This document shows positions 1 through 7,943 of a DNA stretch of 10,984 bases, piece after piece. The translations under genes were made by a program, and so were the position numbers. Position 1 is the stretch's first letter, and each line of letters starts with the position of its first letter. The notes beneath the pieces are model-generated. The model was not told the DNA's origin, searched no databases, and worked only from the letters and a program-made list of their open reading frames with translations. The stretch is from an uncultured Nesterenkonia sp. (GTDB taxonomy: Bacteria; Actinomycetota; Actinomycetes; Actinomycetales; Micrococcaceae): positions 1 through 10,984 of the forward strand of contig CAMINA010000036.1 of assembly GCA_946221825.1 (NCBI GenBank), in the 5' to 3' direction.

Positions 1-549
1 GAGGCCCTGGCCGCCGCAGCTGCCGCGGGCCCCGACCTGATCAAGCCCAATGCGGAGGAGCTGCTGGAGCTGCATGCTGCGCTGTGCGGAACCGAGACGT
101 CGGGCACGCCCCGCGCCGCCGGCGTCGGGACTCCTGCGGTGACTCCGGAGGAGCTGGAGGCCGATCACGCCCTGGTGCTGCGGCTGGTCCGCGACTGCCA
201 GGCCCATGGAGTCCGCGCCGCGCTGGTCACCCTGGGCGCCCACGGAGCCCTGCTGGTCCCTGCTCCGGGCACCGTTGCTGGGTCGGGCGAGACCGAGCCG
301 GTGCTCACCGCCTCAGGCCCGCCCCTGGTGGTGCGCAGCACCGTCGGTGCCGGCGACGCCTCGCTGGCGGGCTGCCTCAGCGCGGCCGCCCGCGGCGCCG
401 GACCCGAGGAACGACTCCGCCACGCCATGGCACAGGGCCGAGCCGCCGCCTCCCTGCCGGGATCCACGATGCCCGGCCCCCATGACCTCCGACTCGGCGA
501 CGTGACCGTCGCAGAGCTCACCCCAGAGACGAAGGACACCACATCATGA
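1..549 (+). CDS. fruK: 1-phosphofructokinase, C-terminal part (5' end outside window)
   Basis: The reading frame is open from base 1 and ends at TGA 547-549, giving about 182 residues, roughly the C-terminal 60% of a PfkB-family sugar kinase. It shows the conserved DLIKPNAEEL segment and, near the end, the signature STVGAGDASLAG; its Asp (codon 355-357) is the catalytic base of the family, and GAG forms the anion hole. FruK phosphorylates fructose-1-phosphate to fructose-1,6-bisphosphate using ATP in the cytosol. The assignment rests on the motifs plus the overlapping fructose permease gene downstream, which makes its substrate. A Gly/Thr/Pro-rich stretch after the IKPN segment looks longer than I expect for the family, probably a surface loop. 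A tagatose-6-phosphate or ribokinase-type PfkB protein is the alternative, but fruA next door makes FruK much more likely. The start codon and promoter are not visible. Confidence 0.93.
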   Translation, partial: EALAAAAAAGPDLIKPNAEELLELHAALCGTETSGTPRAAGVGTPAVTPEELEADHALVLRLVRDCQAHGVRAALVTLGAHGALLVPAPGTVAGSGETEPVLTASGPPLVVRSTVGAGDASLAGCLSAAARGAGPEERLRHAMAQGRAAASLPGSTMPGPHDLRLGDVTVAELTPETKDTTS

Positions 550-2606
550 CCATCATCACCGAGGATCTGGTCAGCCTGGACACCCTGAAGGCCGAGACCC
601 CGCGAGAGGTCATCCGAGCCATCGCTGAACAGATCGCCGCCGCGGGCCGCACCGACGACGCCCAGGCACTCTTCGACGGCGCCTGGGCCCGTGAGGAGAG
701 CTCAGCCACGGGCATGCCCGGCGGCTTCGCCATCCCGCACTGCCGCACCTCTGCGGTGGAGCAGCCCACAGTGGCCTTCGCCCGGCTGGCCACACCGGTG
801 GACTTCGACTCCGGGGACGGCGACGCCGACCTGGTCTTCTTCATCGCAGTGCCCGACGGCGCCGACACCGATCACCTGACCATCCTCTCCACCCTGGCGA
901 CCTCGCTGATGCGCGAGGAATTCGTGCAGCGGCTGCGTTCGACCCAGGACGCCGGGGAGATCGCTCGGATGCTTCAGGAGGCGGCCGATCCGGCGCCTGC
1001 CGAGGAGCCGCGCGCGCCGGAGCAGTCGGATGCGTCGGCGTCGGAGGATGCAGATTCAGATCCGGCCGAGTCGGCACGGACCGTAGTGGCGGTGACCGCC
1101 TGCCCCACCGGCATCGCTCACACCTATATGGCCGCTGACGCGCTCAAGCAGGCCGCCCAGCGCCTGGGCGTGGACCTCCACGTGGAGACTCAGGGATCGG
1201 CCGGCGCCTCTGCGCTGGATCCGCAGGTGATCAACCGAGCTGAGGCCGTGATCTTCGCCGCTGATGTGGATGTCCGGCAGAAGGACCGCTTCGCCGGCAA
1301 GCCCGTGGTGACCTCGCGGGTCAAGCGCGGGATCGACGAGCCCGAGCAGATGCTCCAGGAGGCGCTCGCCGCCGCCGAGGACCCGCAGGCCCAGACCGTC
1401 AGCTCCGAGAGCGCCTCCGCCGAGGCCGAGGAGGACTCCTCCTCGGAGAGCTTCGGCCGGGCGGTGCAGCGGGTGCTGATGACCGGAGTCAGCTACATGA
1501 TCCCGTTCGTGGCGGCCGGAGGCCTGCTCATGGCGCTCGGGTTCCTGCTGGGCGGCTACACCATCGACGGGGTGGCTGAAGATGTCGCGCTGAACAGCTC
1601 GCTGTGGAACCTGCCCACAGCCGATCAGCTGCCGGATCCCTTCCTCGGATGGGGCGCCGTGGGCGGGTACCTGGGCTCCGTGTTCTTCCTGATCGGAAGC
1701 ACCGCGATGAGCTTCCTGGTGCCCGCATTGGCCGGCTATATCGCCTACGGGATGGCAGACCGTCCGGGCATCGCGCCGGGCTTCACCGCCGGTGCGGTCG
1801 CGGTGACCATGGATGCCGGCTTCATCGGCGGCATCGTCGGCGGTGTGCTGGCCGGGCTGGTGGCCGCAGGCTTCCGCCGGCTCAGCGTGCCGCGCTGGCT
1901 GGCCGGGCTGATGCCCGTGGTGATCATCCCGCTGTGTGCCTCCATCGCCGCCGGCGGACTGATGCTGCTGGTCCTGGGAGCACCGATCGCCTCCCTGACC
2001 GCGTCTCTGGAGACTTGGCTGGCGTCGATGACCGGCTCGGCCGCGATCCTGCTGGGCATCGTCCTGGGCCTGATGATGTGCGTGGACCTGGGAGGCCCGG
2101 TCAACAAGGTGGCCTACTCCTTCGCGGTGGCCGGTGTGGGCGCTGCCTCCACCTCCTCCGAGGCGCCGCTGATGATCATGGCCACGGTCATGGCCGCCGG
2201 TATGGTCCCGCCGCTGGGCCTGGCTCTGGCCACCTTCCTGCGCGGCCGCCTCTTCACCGCGGCCGAGCGGGAGAACGGCAAGACCGCTGTGCTCCTCGGT
2301 GCCGCCTTCATCTCCGAAGGCGCCATCCCCTTCGCCGCTGCGGATCCGCTGCGCGTGCTCCCCGCCGCCATGGCCGGCGGCGCCACCACCGGGGCACTGT
2401 CCATGGCCTTCGGGACCACCTCCATGGCCCCGCACGGCGGTGTGTTCGTGCTCTTCGCCATCGATCCCTGGGCGATGTTCCTGGTGGCCGTGCTGGCCGG
2501 CGCAGTGGTCACAGCACTGAGCGTGATCGCGCTGAAGCAGTGGACCCGTCCAGCTGCAGTCCAGCCCGGAGCAGAGACGGCGGCAACCCAGCCGGTCGCC
2601 TCCTGA
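546..2606 (+). CDS. fruA: PTS fructose permease EIIABC
   Basis: Complete 686-residue fructose-specific Enzyme II that imports fructose and phosphorylates it to fructose-1-phosphate. Domain order is IIA-IIB-IIC. IIA covers about residues 5-145, with phospho-accepting His65 in GFAIPHC. An acidic Glu/Asp/Ser/Ala linker follows. IIB covers about 178-280, with Cys186 in ACPTGIAHTYMAAD. After a second acidic linker, the multi-spanning membrane IIC runs from about 303 to 665, with the family motif EGAIPFAAADPLRV. All phosphotransfer residues are present. The ATG overlaps the fruK stop as ATGA, which suggests translational coupling, and GAAGGA lies nine bases upstream. No HPr domain is attached, so it needs HPr from elsewhere; the convergent mtl operon encodes one. 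The protein is cytoplasmic at the N-terminus and membrane-embedded at the C-terminus. A mannose-type substrate is unlikely given the motifs and the fruK linkage. Confidence 0.97.
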   Translation: MTIITEDLVSLDTLKAETPREVIRAIAEQIAAAGRTDDAQALFDGAWAREESSATGMPGGFAIPHCRTSAVEQPTVAFARLATPVDFDSGDGDADLVFFIAVPDGADTDHLTILSTLATSLMREEFVQRLRSTQDAGEIARMLQEAADPAPAEEPRAPEQSDASASEDADSDPAESARTVVAVTACPTGIAHTYMAADALKQAAQRLGVDLHVETQGSAGASALDPQVINRAEAVIFAADVDVRQKDRFAGKPVVTSRVKRGIDEPEQMLQEALAAAEDPQAQTVSSESASAEAEEDSSSESFGRAVQRVLMTGVSYMIPFVAAGGLLMALGFLLGGYTIDGVAEDVALNSSLWNLPTADQLPDPFLGWGAVGGYLGSVFFLIGSTAMSFLVPALAGYIAYGMADRPGIAPGFTAGAVAVTMDAGFIGGIVGGVLAGLVAAGFRRLSVPRWLAGLMPVVIIPLCASIAAGGLMLLVLGAPIASLTASLETWLASMTGSAAILLGIVLGLMMCVDLGGPVNKVAYSFAVAGVGAASTSSEAPLMIMATVMAAGMVPPLGLALATFLRGRLFTAAERENGKTAVLLGAAFISEGAIPFAAADPLRVLPAAMAGGATTGALSMAFGTTSMAPHGGVFVLFAIDPWAMFLVAVLAGAVVTALSVIALKQWTRPAAVQPGAETAATQPVAS

Positions 2607-2615
2607 AGCGCCATG

Positions 2616-2674
2616 TGTGTTGAGATCTCGGGAACTCCCCCTCTCAGAAGGGCAGTTCCCGAGATCTCAACACA
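2616..2674. repeat. Perfect 21-bp inverted repeat (possible dispersed palindrome)
   Basis: Arms 2616-2636 and 2654-2674 are perfect reverse complements of 21 bases. The 17-base spacer can add three more C-G pairs after a C-C mismatch. Each arm contains the 8-bp palindrome GAGATCTC. The arms are clearly less GC-rich than the surrounding coding DNA. It starts ten bases after the fruA stop. There is no T-run on either side, so it is not a classic intrinsic terminator, although such a stem could protect the fruA mRNA 3' end or help termination. It may be one copy of a REP/MITE-like intergenic element; copy number cannot be judged from this window. Confidence 0.85.
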
Positions 2675-2701
2675 TCGGCGGACATAACAGCAGATCAGAC
2701 G

Positions 2702-2760
2702 ACGACGGCGCCCCGCCGGCTCTCGCAGGAGAGCTGACGGGGCGCCGTCGTTCTGTCTTC
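2702..2760. terminator. Bidirectional hairpin terminator between fruA and mtlD
   Basis: A 14-bp perfect stem pairs 2702-2715 with 2738-2751. After a 3x3 internal loop, six more pairs (2719-2724 with 2729-2734) close on the tetraloop GCAG. The + strand is followed by TCTGTCTT (2752-2759), a weak T-rich tail. This is the expected end of fruKA transcription and, read the other way, lies 40 bases past the mtlD stop, so it probably also ends the mtl operon. The convergent gene arrangement fits. Confidence 0.8.
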
Positions 2761-2790
2761 AGCTCCGGCGCGCAAGAAGCCGGGAGCAGC

Positions 2791-3963
2791 TCAGCCCTGG
2801 CGGGCCTGCACCAGCTCCACCACGGGGGCGAAGAGCGGGTGCTCCGCACTGAGTCCGGTGATCTTCTCGGTGAAGGCCTCGGCGTTGAGCTCACTCAGCA
2901 GCTTCTGCAGCTCCACGGCCTGATCGTCCTCCGGCAGGGAGAACTCCAGGGCCGCGCCGATCACGGTCAGCAGGCCCTCGGCCGAGAGGCCTCGCTCGGC
3001 GGCCTCGGCTGCCGGGCCGATGAGCCGCTCGTTGCGGGAGAGCTTGCGCAGCGGCTGGCGTCCCACACGGTCGGCGGTGTCCGGCAGCGCGGGGTTGCGG
3101 AAGCGGCCCAGGATGGTGGCCCGATAAGCCTCCATATCCTCTTCCGCGAAGCCGTGCTTGGCACTGAGCAGCGCGGAGGTCTCCTCCAGGGCGGCGGCCA
3201 CACCGGCGGCCACCTGCTCATCGGCCAGAGCGTCGGCGATCTTCTCCCGGCCTGCGCGGGTGCCCAGGTAGGCCGCCGCGGCGTGGCCGGTGTTCACGGT
3301 GAAGAGCTTGCGCTCGATGTAGGGGCCCAGCTCGTCCACGAAGTGCGCACCCGGGATGTTCGGCAGATTCCCGCCGAAGGCACCCTGCTCGATGGCCCAC
3401 TCGTAGAAGGGCTCCACGGTCACGTCGATGGCAACGCCCCCGCCGGGTGCCTCAGCCGGCTGGCCGGGCACGATTCTGTCCACCGCCGTGTTGGCGAAGA
3501 CCGCCTTGGCCTCCAAAGAGGCCCACTCATCGCCGGCGAGATCCACGATGTGCTCACGCAGGGTGTCGGTGGCGCCGATGGCGTTCTCGCAGGCCATGAC
3601 CTGCAGCGGGGCTGCCTCGGCGGAGCGCCCGCGCAGTCCGGCCAGGATGTGCGGAGCGATGAACTTCAGGATGGTGGGTCCCACAGCAGTGGTGACCACC
3701 TCGGCGGAGGCCACCTCAGCGGCCACAGCCTCCGGGGCTGAAGCGGAGTTCAGCGCGCGGAAGCCGGTGATGACCGTGTCCCGGTTCTCACGGCCAGGGC
3801 CGCCGTCGCCGACCTCGTGGACGGTGTAGGACTCCGCTGCGGCCAGCGCATCCACCAGAGGTGCCGCCACATCGGAGAACACCACCTCATAGCCGCCCTC
3901 GTGCAGCAGCATGCCGACGAAGCCGCGGCCGATGTTCCCGGCCCCGAAGTGAACTGCTTTCAT
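2791..3963 (-). CDS. mtlD: Mannitol-1-phosphate 5-dehydrogenase
   Basis: A 390-residue cytosolic NAD-dependent dehydrogenase that oxidises mannitol-1-phosphate to fructose-6-phosphate; the E. coli enzyme is of similar length. The N-terminal Rossmann motif is HFGAGNIGRGFVG at residues 5-17, with VVFSD marking the end of the second strand. The polyol dehydrogenase signature KLFTVNTGHAAAAYLG starts at Lys219 and includes the catalytic Lys/Asn/His region. I chose ATG 3963 because the Rossmann fold begins at once after it and AGGAAGAG (3975-3968) sits at good spacing; a longer open frame to 4044 adds residues that look like translated spacer. It is the last gene of the operon, directly after the mannitol permease that makes its substrate. 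Nothing looks broken. Confidence 0.96.
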   Translation of the reverse strand: MKAVHFGAGNIGRGFVGMLLHEGGYEVVFSDVAAPLVDALAAAESYTVHEVGDGGPGRENRDTVITGFRALNSASAPEAVAAEVASAEVVTTAVGPTILKFIAPHILAGLRGRSAEAAPLQVMACENAIGATDTLREHIVDLAGDEWASLEAKAVFANTAVDRIVPGQPAEAPGGGVAIDVTVEPFYEWAIEQGAFGGNLPNIPGAHFVDELGPYIERKLFTVNTGHAAAAYLGTRAGREKIADALADEQVAAGVAAALEETSALLSAKHGFAEEDMEAYRATILGRFRNPALPDTADRVGRQPLRKLSRNERLIGPAAEAAERGLSAEGLLTVIGAALEFSLPEDDQAVELQKLLSELNAEAFTEKITGLSAEHPLFAPVVELVQARQG

Positions 3964-3991
3964 AGGTCTCTTCCTATCCCTCGGTGTGGAT

Positions 3992-4055
3992 CGTGTATCG
4001 GATTGTGGTGAATGGGGTGATTGTGCCCCCCCCATCGCCGACAATCCGGTACGCG
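3992..4055. repeat. Imperfect hairpin with C8/G8 tract in mtlA-mtlD spacer
   Basis: In the 110-base gap between mtlA and mtlD, bases 3992-4017 pair with 4030-4055 as 25 base pairs, with two single-base bulges (A4012, G4040) and a 12-base loop. Fifteen consecutive pairs form the base (3992-4006 with 4041-4055). Three of the pairs are G-T; they would be G-U wobbles in + strand RNA but A-C mismatches in the mtl mRNA. The 3' arm and loop include a run of eight C (4026-4033), read as G8 in the operon mRNA. The stem could stabilise the upstream mtlA message or reduce read-through into mtlD. A regulator-binding inverted repeat is another reading. Confidence 0.7.
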
Positions 4056-4073
4056 ATTCGTATGGGTTGAGCC

Positions 4074-6179
4074 TCAGCCGTCGTTGACCGCGGAGAGCCT
4101 CTGGAGCAGCTCCTCCTCGCTGGAGGCGCCGCGCAGCGTGGCGACCTCGTCCTCGTCGGCGAAGAGCACGGCGATCTTGGAGAGGATCTCCAGGTGCTCA
4201 TCGCCCACTCCGGCGATGCCGATCACGAAGTCGGCCTGGTCGCCGGCCCAGTCCACGCCGCCGTCGTAGCGGACCACGGACAGCGCCGACGCCTTCACGG
4301 CCTCCTTGGCGTCATTGGTGCCGTGCGGGATGGCCAGTCCGTTGCCCATGAAGGTGGAGACGGTGTCCTCGCGGTCCTTCATGGCCTGCAGGTAGTCCTC
4401 GGTGACCGCGCCGGCGCTCACCAGGATCTGCGAAGCCTCGGCCAGAGCCTCCTCCTGGGTGGCCGAGCCGGAGTGGATCCTCACCTGGCTCAGGGTCAGG
4501 ATGCCGGACTCCTCGGTCGGAGCCTCGGTCTCGGCGGCCTCAGCGGGTGCCTCAGCCTCGGCCGGTGCCTCGGCTGCGGCCGGGGCGGCCGCCGACGACG
4601 CCGACCCCTCCCCTGCTCCCACCGCGGCGGGCTGGCGCGAGTTCTGCACCAGTTCCACGACTTCGTCGTACTCCGGTGCGTTCATGAAGCTGTCCACCGA
4701 GACGTGGATGGCCGCGGGCTCCTGGCCGCGGGCGCGGTCGGTCAGCGACTCCTGGGTGATGACCAGGTCGGTGTCGCCGGGCAGGGCGGCGATGGCCTTA
4801 TTGGTGACCTCCACGCCCTCGATGCCCGCCGCTTTGAACTTCTTGCGCAGCACGGAGGCTCCCATCGCAGAGGAGCCCATGCCGGCGTCGCAGGCGAAGA
4901 TGACCTTCTCGACGGCCTTCTGGCTCTGAGACGGCACCGCGGCGGCGCCGGCCAGACTGTCCAGGTGGCTGGAGGACTTGCCCTTGGCCGCGGCGGTCTT
5001 GGCCACAGCGGAGGTGAATCCGTCCTCACCGGCCAGGTCCTTCTTCCGGTCCTTGAGCAGGATCAGCGCGGCGACGGCGAAGGTCACCGCGGCAGCGATG
5101 ATCCAGGACAGCGAGACGCCGATGACGTTGGCCATGCCTCCGCCCAGAGACTGGAGGTAGACGGCGATGATCGAGCCCGGCGCTGCGGGTCCCTGCAGAC
5201 CGACGTCCAGCAGCATATTCGTGGTGACACCGCTGGCGCCGCCGGCGATGACGGCCAGCAGCAGCGCCGGCTTCATCAGCACGTACGGGAAGTAGACCTC
5301 GTGGATGCCGCCGAAGAAGACGATGATCGCAGCGCCGGGGGCGGTGGCCCGGGCAGCTCCGACACCGAAGACGGAGAACGCCAGCAGCAGACCCAGGCCC
5401 ACGCCTGGGTTCGCCTCCAGCAGGAAGAGGATGGACTGCCCGGCCTCACCGGAGGCCTCCTGGATGCCCAGCGGGGTGAGCACGCCGTGGTTGATGGCGT
5501 TGTTGAGGAAGAAGACCTTGGCCGGTTCGATGATCACCGAGGCCAGCGGCAGCAGGCCGTGGTCCACCAGGAAGCCTACGACCGTCTCCAGGACGTTCAT
5601 CAGTCCGTTGATGACCGGAGCCAGTCCGAAGAACCCGCCGATCACCAGGAAGAATCCGAGGATGCCCGCGGAGAACATGTTGACCAGCATCTCGAAGCCG
5701 GCGCGGATCTTGCCCTCCCAGAGGCCGTCCAGCTTCTTCATGATCCATGCCGCCAGCGGGCCCAGGATCATCGCCCCGATGAACATGTGGACGTATTCGA
5801 GCTGCTCGGCCTCGGGCAGTCCGGCGTTGAACTGGTCGACGATGTGGTCGGAGCCTGCGATGACACCGAGAGCGGCGATGCCGCCGACGACCGCACCGCG
5901 CATGTCGTAGACCATCTTGCCGCCCTGGACCGCGATGAGGATCGGCAACAGGTAATGGATCATCGGGAAGATCGCCGTGTCCAGGGCCTCGGCGGGCGCC
6001 CAGCCGCTGCTCCATTCACCGATGTTGACCAGCACCGCGGTCAGGATTCCCCAGGCGATGAGCGCGGGGATCACGGGCATGATCATGCCCGACATGAAGG
6101 ATCCGACCTTCTGGATTCCGACGCGCAGGGCGCCGGGCTGCTTCTGCCCTTCGGCCGGCTCAGCCGTTGCGGTGGACAT
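4074..6179 (-). CDS. mtlA: PTS mannitol permease EIICBA
   Basis: Complete mannitol-specific Enzyme II of 701 residues that imports mannitol and releases mannitol-1-phosphate. Domain order is IIC-IIB-IIA, as in E. coli MtlA, but with longer linkers. The membrane IIC runs from about residue 18 to 376 and contains GGIHEVYFPYVLMKP (His293, Glu294), the conserved substrate-site loop. IIB has phospho-cysteine Cys430 in FACDAGMGSSAMGAS. An Ala/Glu/Pro-rich flexible linker spans about 513-559. IIA covers about 560-701 with phospho-histidine His619 in NGLAIPHGT. I chose ATG 6179 because GAGAAAGG (6195-6188) is eight bases upstream; an in-frame ATG at 6197 would add six residues but has its purine run touching the ATG. 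It lies after ptsI and before mtlD on the same strand. All active residues are intact. Confidence 0.97.
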   Translation of the reverse strand: MSTATAEPAEGQKQPGALRVGIQKVGSFMSGMIMPVIPALIAWGILTAVLVNIGEWSSGWAPAEALDTAIFPMIHYLLPILIAVQGGKMVYDMRGAVVGGIAALGVIAGSDHIVDQFNAGLPEAEQLEYVHMFIGAMILGPLAAWIMKKLDGLWEGKIRAGFEMLVNMFSAGILGFFLVIGGFFGLAPVINGLMNVLETVVGFLVDHGLLPLASVIIEPAKVFFLNNAINHGVLTPLGIQEASGEAGQSILFLLEANPGVGLGLLLAFSVFGVGAARATAPGAAIIVFFGGIHEVYFPYVLMKPALLLAVIAGGASGVTTNMLLDVGLQGPAAPGSIIAVYLQSLGGGMANVIGVSLSWIIAAAVTFAVAALILLKDRKKDLAGEDGFTSAVAKTAAAKGKSSSHLDSLAGAAAVPSQSQKAVEKVIFACDAGMGSSAMGASVLRKKFKAAGIEGVEVTNKAIAALPGDTDLVITQESLTDRARGQEPAAIHVSVDSFMNAPEYDEVVELVQNSRQPAAVGAGEGSASSAAAPAAAEAPAEAEAPAEAAETEAPTEESGILTLSQVRIHSGSATQEEALAEASQILVSAGAVTEDYLQAMKDREDTVSTFMGNGLAIPHGTNDAKEAVKASALSVVRYDGGVDWAGDQADFVIGIAGVGDEHLEILSKIAVLFADEDEVATLRGASSEEELLQRLSAVNDG

Positions 6180-6224
6180 GTTCTGGGCCTTTCTCATCCT
6201 TGAGAGGGGTGCGGTGGTGGTGTA

Positions 6225-6252
6225 GGGCCCCGGCTGTGTCCAGCCGAGGCCC
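6225..6252. repeat. Stem-loop between ptsI and mtlA
   Basis: Bases 6225-6235 pair with 6242-6252 (11 pairs, one of them a G-T type) around the six-base loop GTGTCC. It sits 15 bases past the ptsI stop in the 88-base spacer before mtlA. There is no T-run on the operon strand, so it is more likely an mRNA processing or stability element, or a partial attenuator, than a full terminator. The rest of the spacer shows no convincing promoter. Confidence 0.6.
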
Positions 6253-6267
6253 CGTGGAAGCGGATCC

Positions 6268-7923
6268 TCAGACCTGCGACGCCGCCAGGGCGGCCTTCCG
6301 TGCCTCAGCCGCGGAGGAGGCGCCCAGGGCGGCCTTCGCCACAGCGCGCGCCTTCTCAGCGGAGTGCAGGGTCAGCTCGGTGCGGACGTCAGAGAGCGCA
6401 ACCGGTGCCATGGACAGGGTGTTCACGCCCAGGCCCACCAGCACCACCGCCAGCAGCGGGTCCGCCGCGGCCTCGCCGCAGACGCCCACCGGTTTGCCGG
6501 TGGACTGTCCGGCGGCTCCCACCGCGCGGATCAGCCGCAGCACGGCGGGATGCCACGGATCCTGGAGGTGGGAGACGGAGCCGAGCATACGGTCTGCGGC
6601 CATCGTGTACTGGGTGAGGTCGTTGGTGCCGATGGAGGCGAAGTCGGCCTCACCCAGGATGTCCTCGGCCAGCAGTGCGGAGGAGGGGACCTCCACCATC
6701 ACGCCGGCGGTCTTCAGGCCTTTGGCGTGGGCCAGTTCGGAGAAGCGCTGAGCCTCCTCCACAGTGGAGACCATCGGGGCCATGACCCACAGGTCTGCTT
6801 CTGTGGCCTCCTGGGCGCGGGCCAGGGCGGTGAGCTGATCGTCGAGGACCTGCTCATCGGCCAGCAGGGCGCGCAGGCCGCGCAGACCCAGAGCCGGGTT
6901 CTCCTCCTCGGTGTTGGTGAGGAAGCTCAGCGGCTTGTCCGCACCGGCGTCGAGGGCTCGGACCACGACCTTCTTGCCGCCGAAGGCCTGCAGCAGCGCC
7001 GTGTAGGACTCGGTCTGCTCCGCCACCGTGGGGGCCTCATCCGAGGAGAGGAAGAGGAACTCGGTGCGGAACAGGCCCACACCTTCGGCTCCCAGCTCCA
7101 CAGCCTCGGCAGCGCCGTCGGGTGAGCCGAGGTTGGCCAGCAGCGGGACCTCAGTGCCGTCGGCGAGCGCGCCAGGGGCCAGCGGAGCGGCCTGCACCGC
7201 CGCACGCTGGGCGATGCGCTGTTCGGCGTCGTCGATCTGCTCCTGCGTCGGAGCCACGATGACGGTGCCGGCGGCGGCATCGACGATGACCTCCTCCCCA
7301 CCGGTCAGCTCCTCAGCGGCGGCGACGCCGACCACTGCGGTGATGGCCTTCTCCCGGGCAAGGATGGCCGTGTGGGAGGTGGGGCCGCCTTCGATGGTGA
7401 CCAGTGCCAGCACCTTCTCCAGGTCCAGCAGCGCCGTATCAGCGGGCGCGAGGTCCTCGGCCACCAGCACGAACGGGTGGCCCGGATCCGGGACACCGGG
7501 AGCCGGCAGGCCGCGCAGCCGGGCGATGACCCGCTGGGCGACGTCGTTGAGATCCGCAGCCCGCTCCCCCAGGTAGCCGCCCAGGGATTCCATGGTCCGG
7601 CGGAACTCGTCGAAGGCTTCGAACACGGCCCATTCGCCGGTCTTGCCGGCCTGCGTACGCTCGGCGACGGCGTCGGCGAGCGTAGGGTCCTGGGCCATCA
7701 TCGCCTGGGCCTCGAGCACATCCTGGGCCTGGCCGCCGGCCTGCTCGCCCTTGGCGGCGAGCTCCTCGGCCACAGCCTGGACGGCGTCGGCCACCCGCTG
7801 AGACTCCTCCTCAGGGGTCAGCTGCGAGGGCACATCCTGCGGCGGCTCCGGCGGAGCGGCCATGCGGGCCACGGGGCCGTGGGCGATGCCGCGGCCGATT
7901 CCGATTCCGGTCAGGTCAGTCAT
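6268..7923 (-). CDS. ptsI: PTS Enzyme I (PEP-protein phosphotransferase)
   Basis: General PTS enzyme of 551 residues. It takes phosphate from PEP onto a histidine and passes it to HPr in the cytosol. The phospho-histidine is His184 in GGPTSHTAILAREKAI. The PEP-binding TIM-barrel half carries VVRALDAGADKPLSFL, the Enzyme I signature VPSSALLAEDI through GTNDLTQYTMAADRM, and the C-terminal VCGEAAADP with the conserved catalytic Cys. Length matches the family. Two starts are possible: GTG 7947 overlaps the upstream stop as GTGA but has no visible ribosome-binding site, while ATG 7923 has GGGGA at suitable spacing and gives an N-terminus (MTDLTGIGIGRGIAHGPV) aligned with the family. I prefer 7923. 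The gene lies within the mtl operon between HPr and the permease, so its expression may follow mannitol. Confidence 0.96.
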   Translation of the reverse strand: MTDLTGIGIGRGIAHGPVARMAAPPEPPQDVPSQLTPEEESQRVADAVQAVAEELAAKGEQAGGQAQDVLEAQAMMAQDPTLADAVAERTQAGKTGEWAVFEAFDEFRRTMESLGGYLGERAADLNDVAQRVIARLRGLPAPGVPDPGHPFVLVAEDLAPADTALLDLEKVLALVTIEGGPTSHTAILAREKAITAVVGVAAAEELTGGEEVIVDAAAGTVIVAPTQEQIDDAEQRIAQRAAVQAAPLAPGALADGTEVPLLANLGSPDGAAEAVELGAEGVGLFRTEFLFLSSDEAPTVAEQTESYTALLQAFGGKKVVVRALDAGADKPLSFLTNTEEENPALGLRGLRALLADEQVLDDQLTALARAQEATEADLWVMAPMVSTVEEAQRFSELAHAKGLKTAGVMVEVPSSALLAEDILGEADFASIGTNDLTQYTMAADRMLGSVSHLQDPWHPAVLRLIRAVGAAGQSTGKPVGVCGEAAADPLLAVVLVGLGVNTLSMAPVALSDVRTELTLHSAEKARAVAKAALGASSAAEARKAALAASQV

Positions 7924-7943
7924 CGAAGGGGTCCCCGCTGTGC

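Noticed and set aside
1056..2435. Long - strand open frame (459 codons) opposite fruA
   Set aside because: His/Gly/Gln-rich shadow translation with no motif; fruA on the other strand is unambiguous.
2617..3741. + strand open frame opposite mtlD and across the terminator
   Set aside because: It starts inside the 21-bp inverted repeat and runs through a terminator; composition is that of a shadow frame of mtlD.
4026..4033. C8 run as part of a CRISPR or tandem repeat array
   Set aside because: It is a single homopolymer within one hairpin; no regular repeat-spacer structure is present anywhere in the window.
3964..4044. N-terminal extension of mtlD to an upstream start at 4044
   Set aside because: The extra 27 residues have no family counterpart and cover the hairpin spacer; ATG 3963 has a good ribosome-binding site and starts the Rossmann fold.
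4194..6203. Long + strand open frame (669 codons) opposite mtlA
   Set aside because: It is a GC-rich shadow of mtlA: low-complexity Gly/Asp/His/Gln composition, no domains, while the opposite frame has all mannitol permease motifs.
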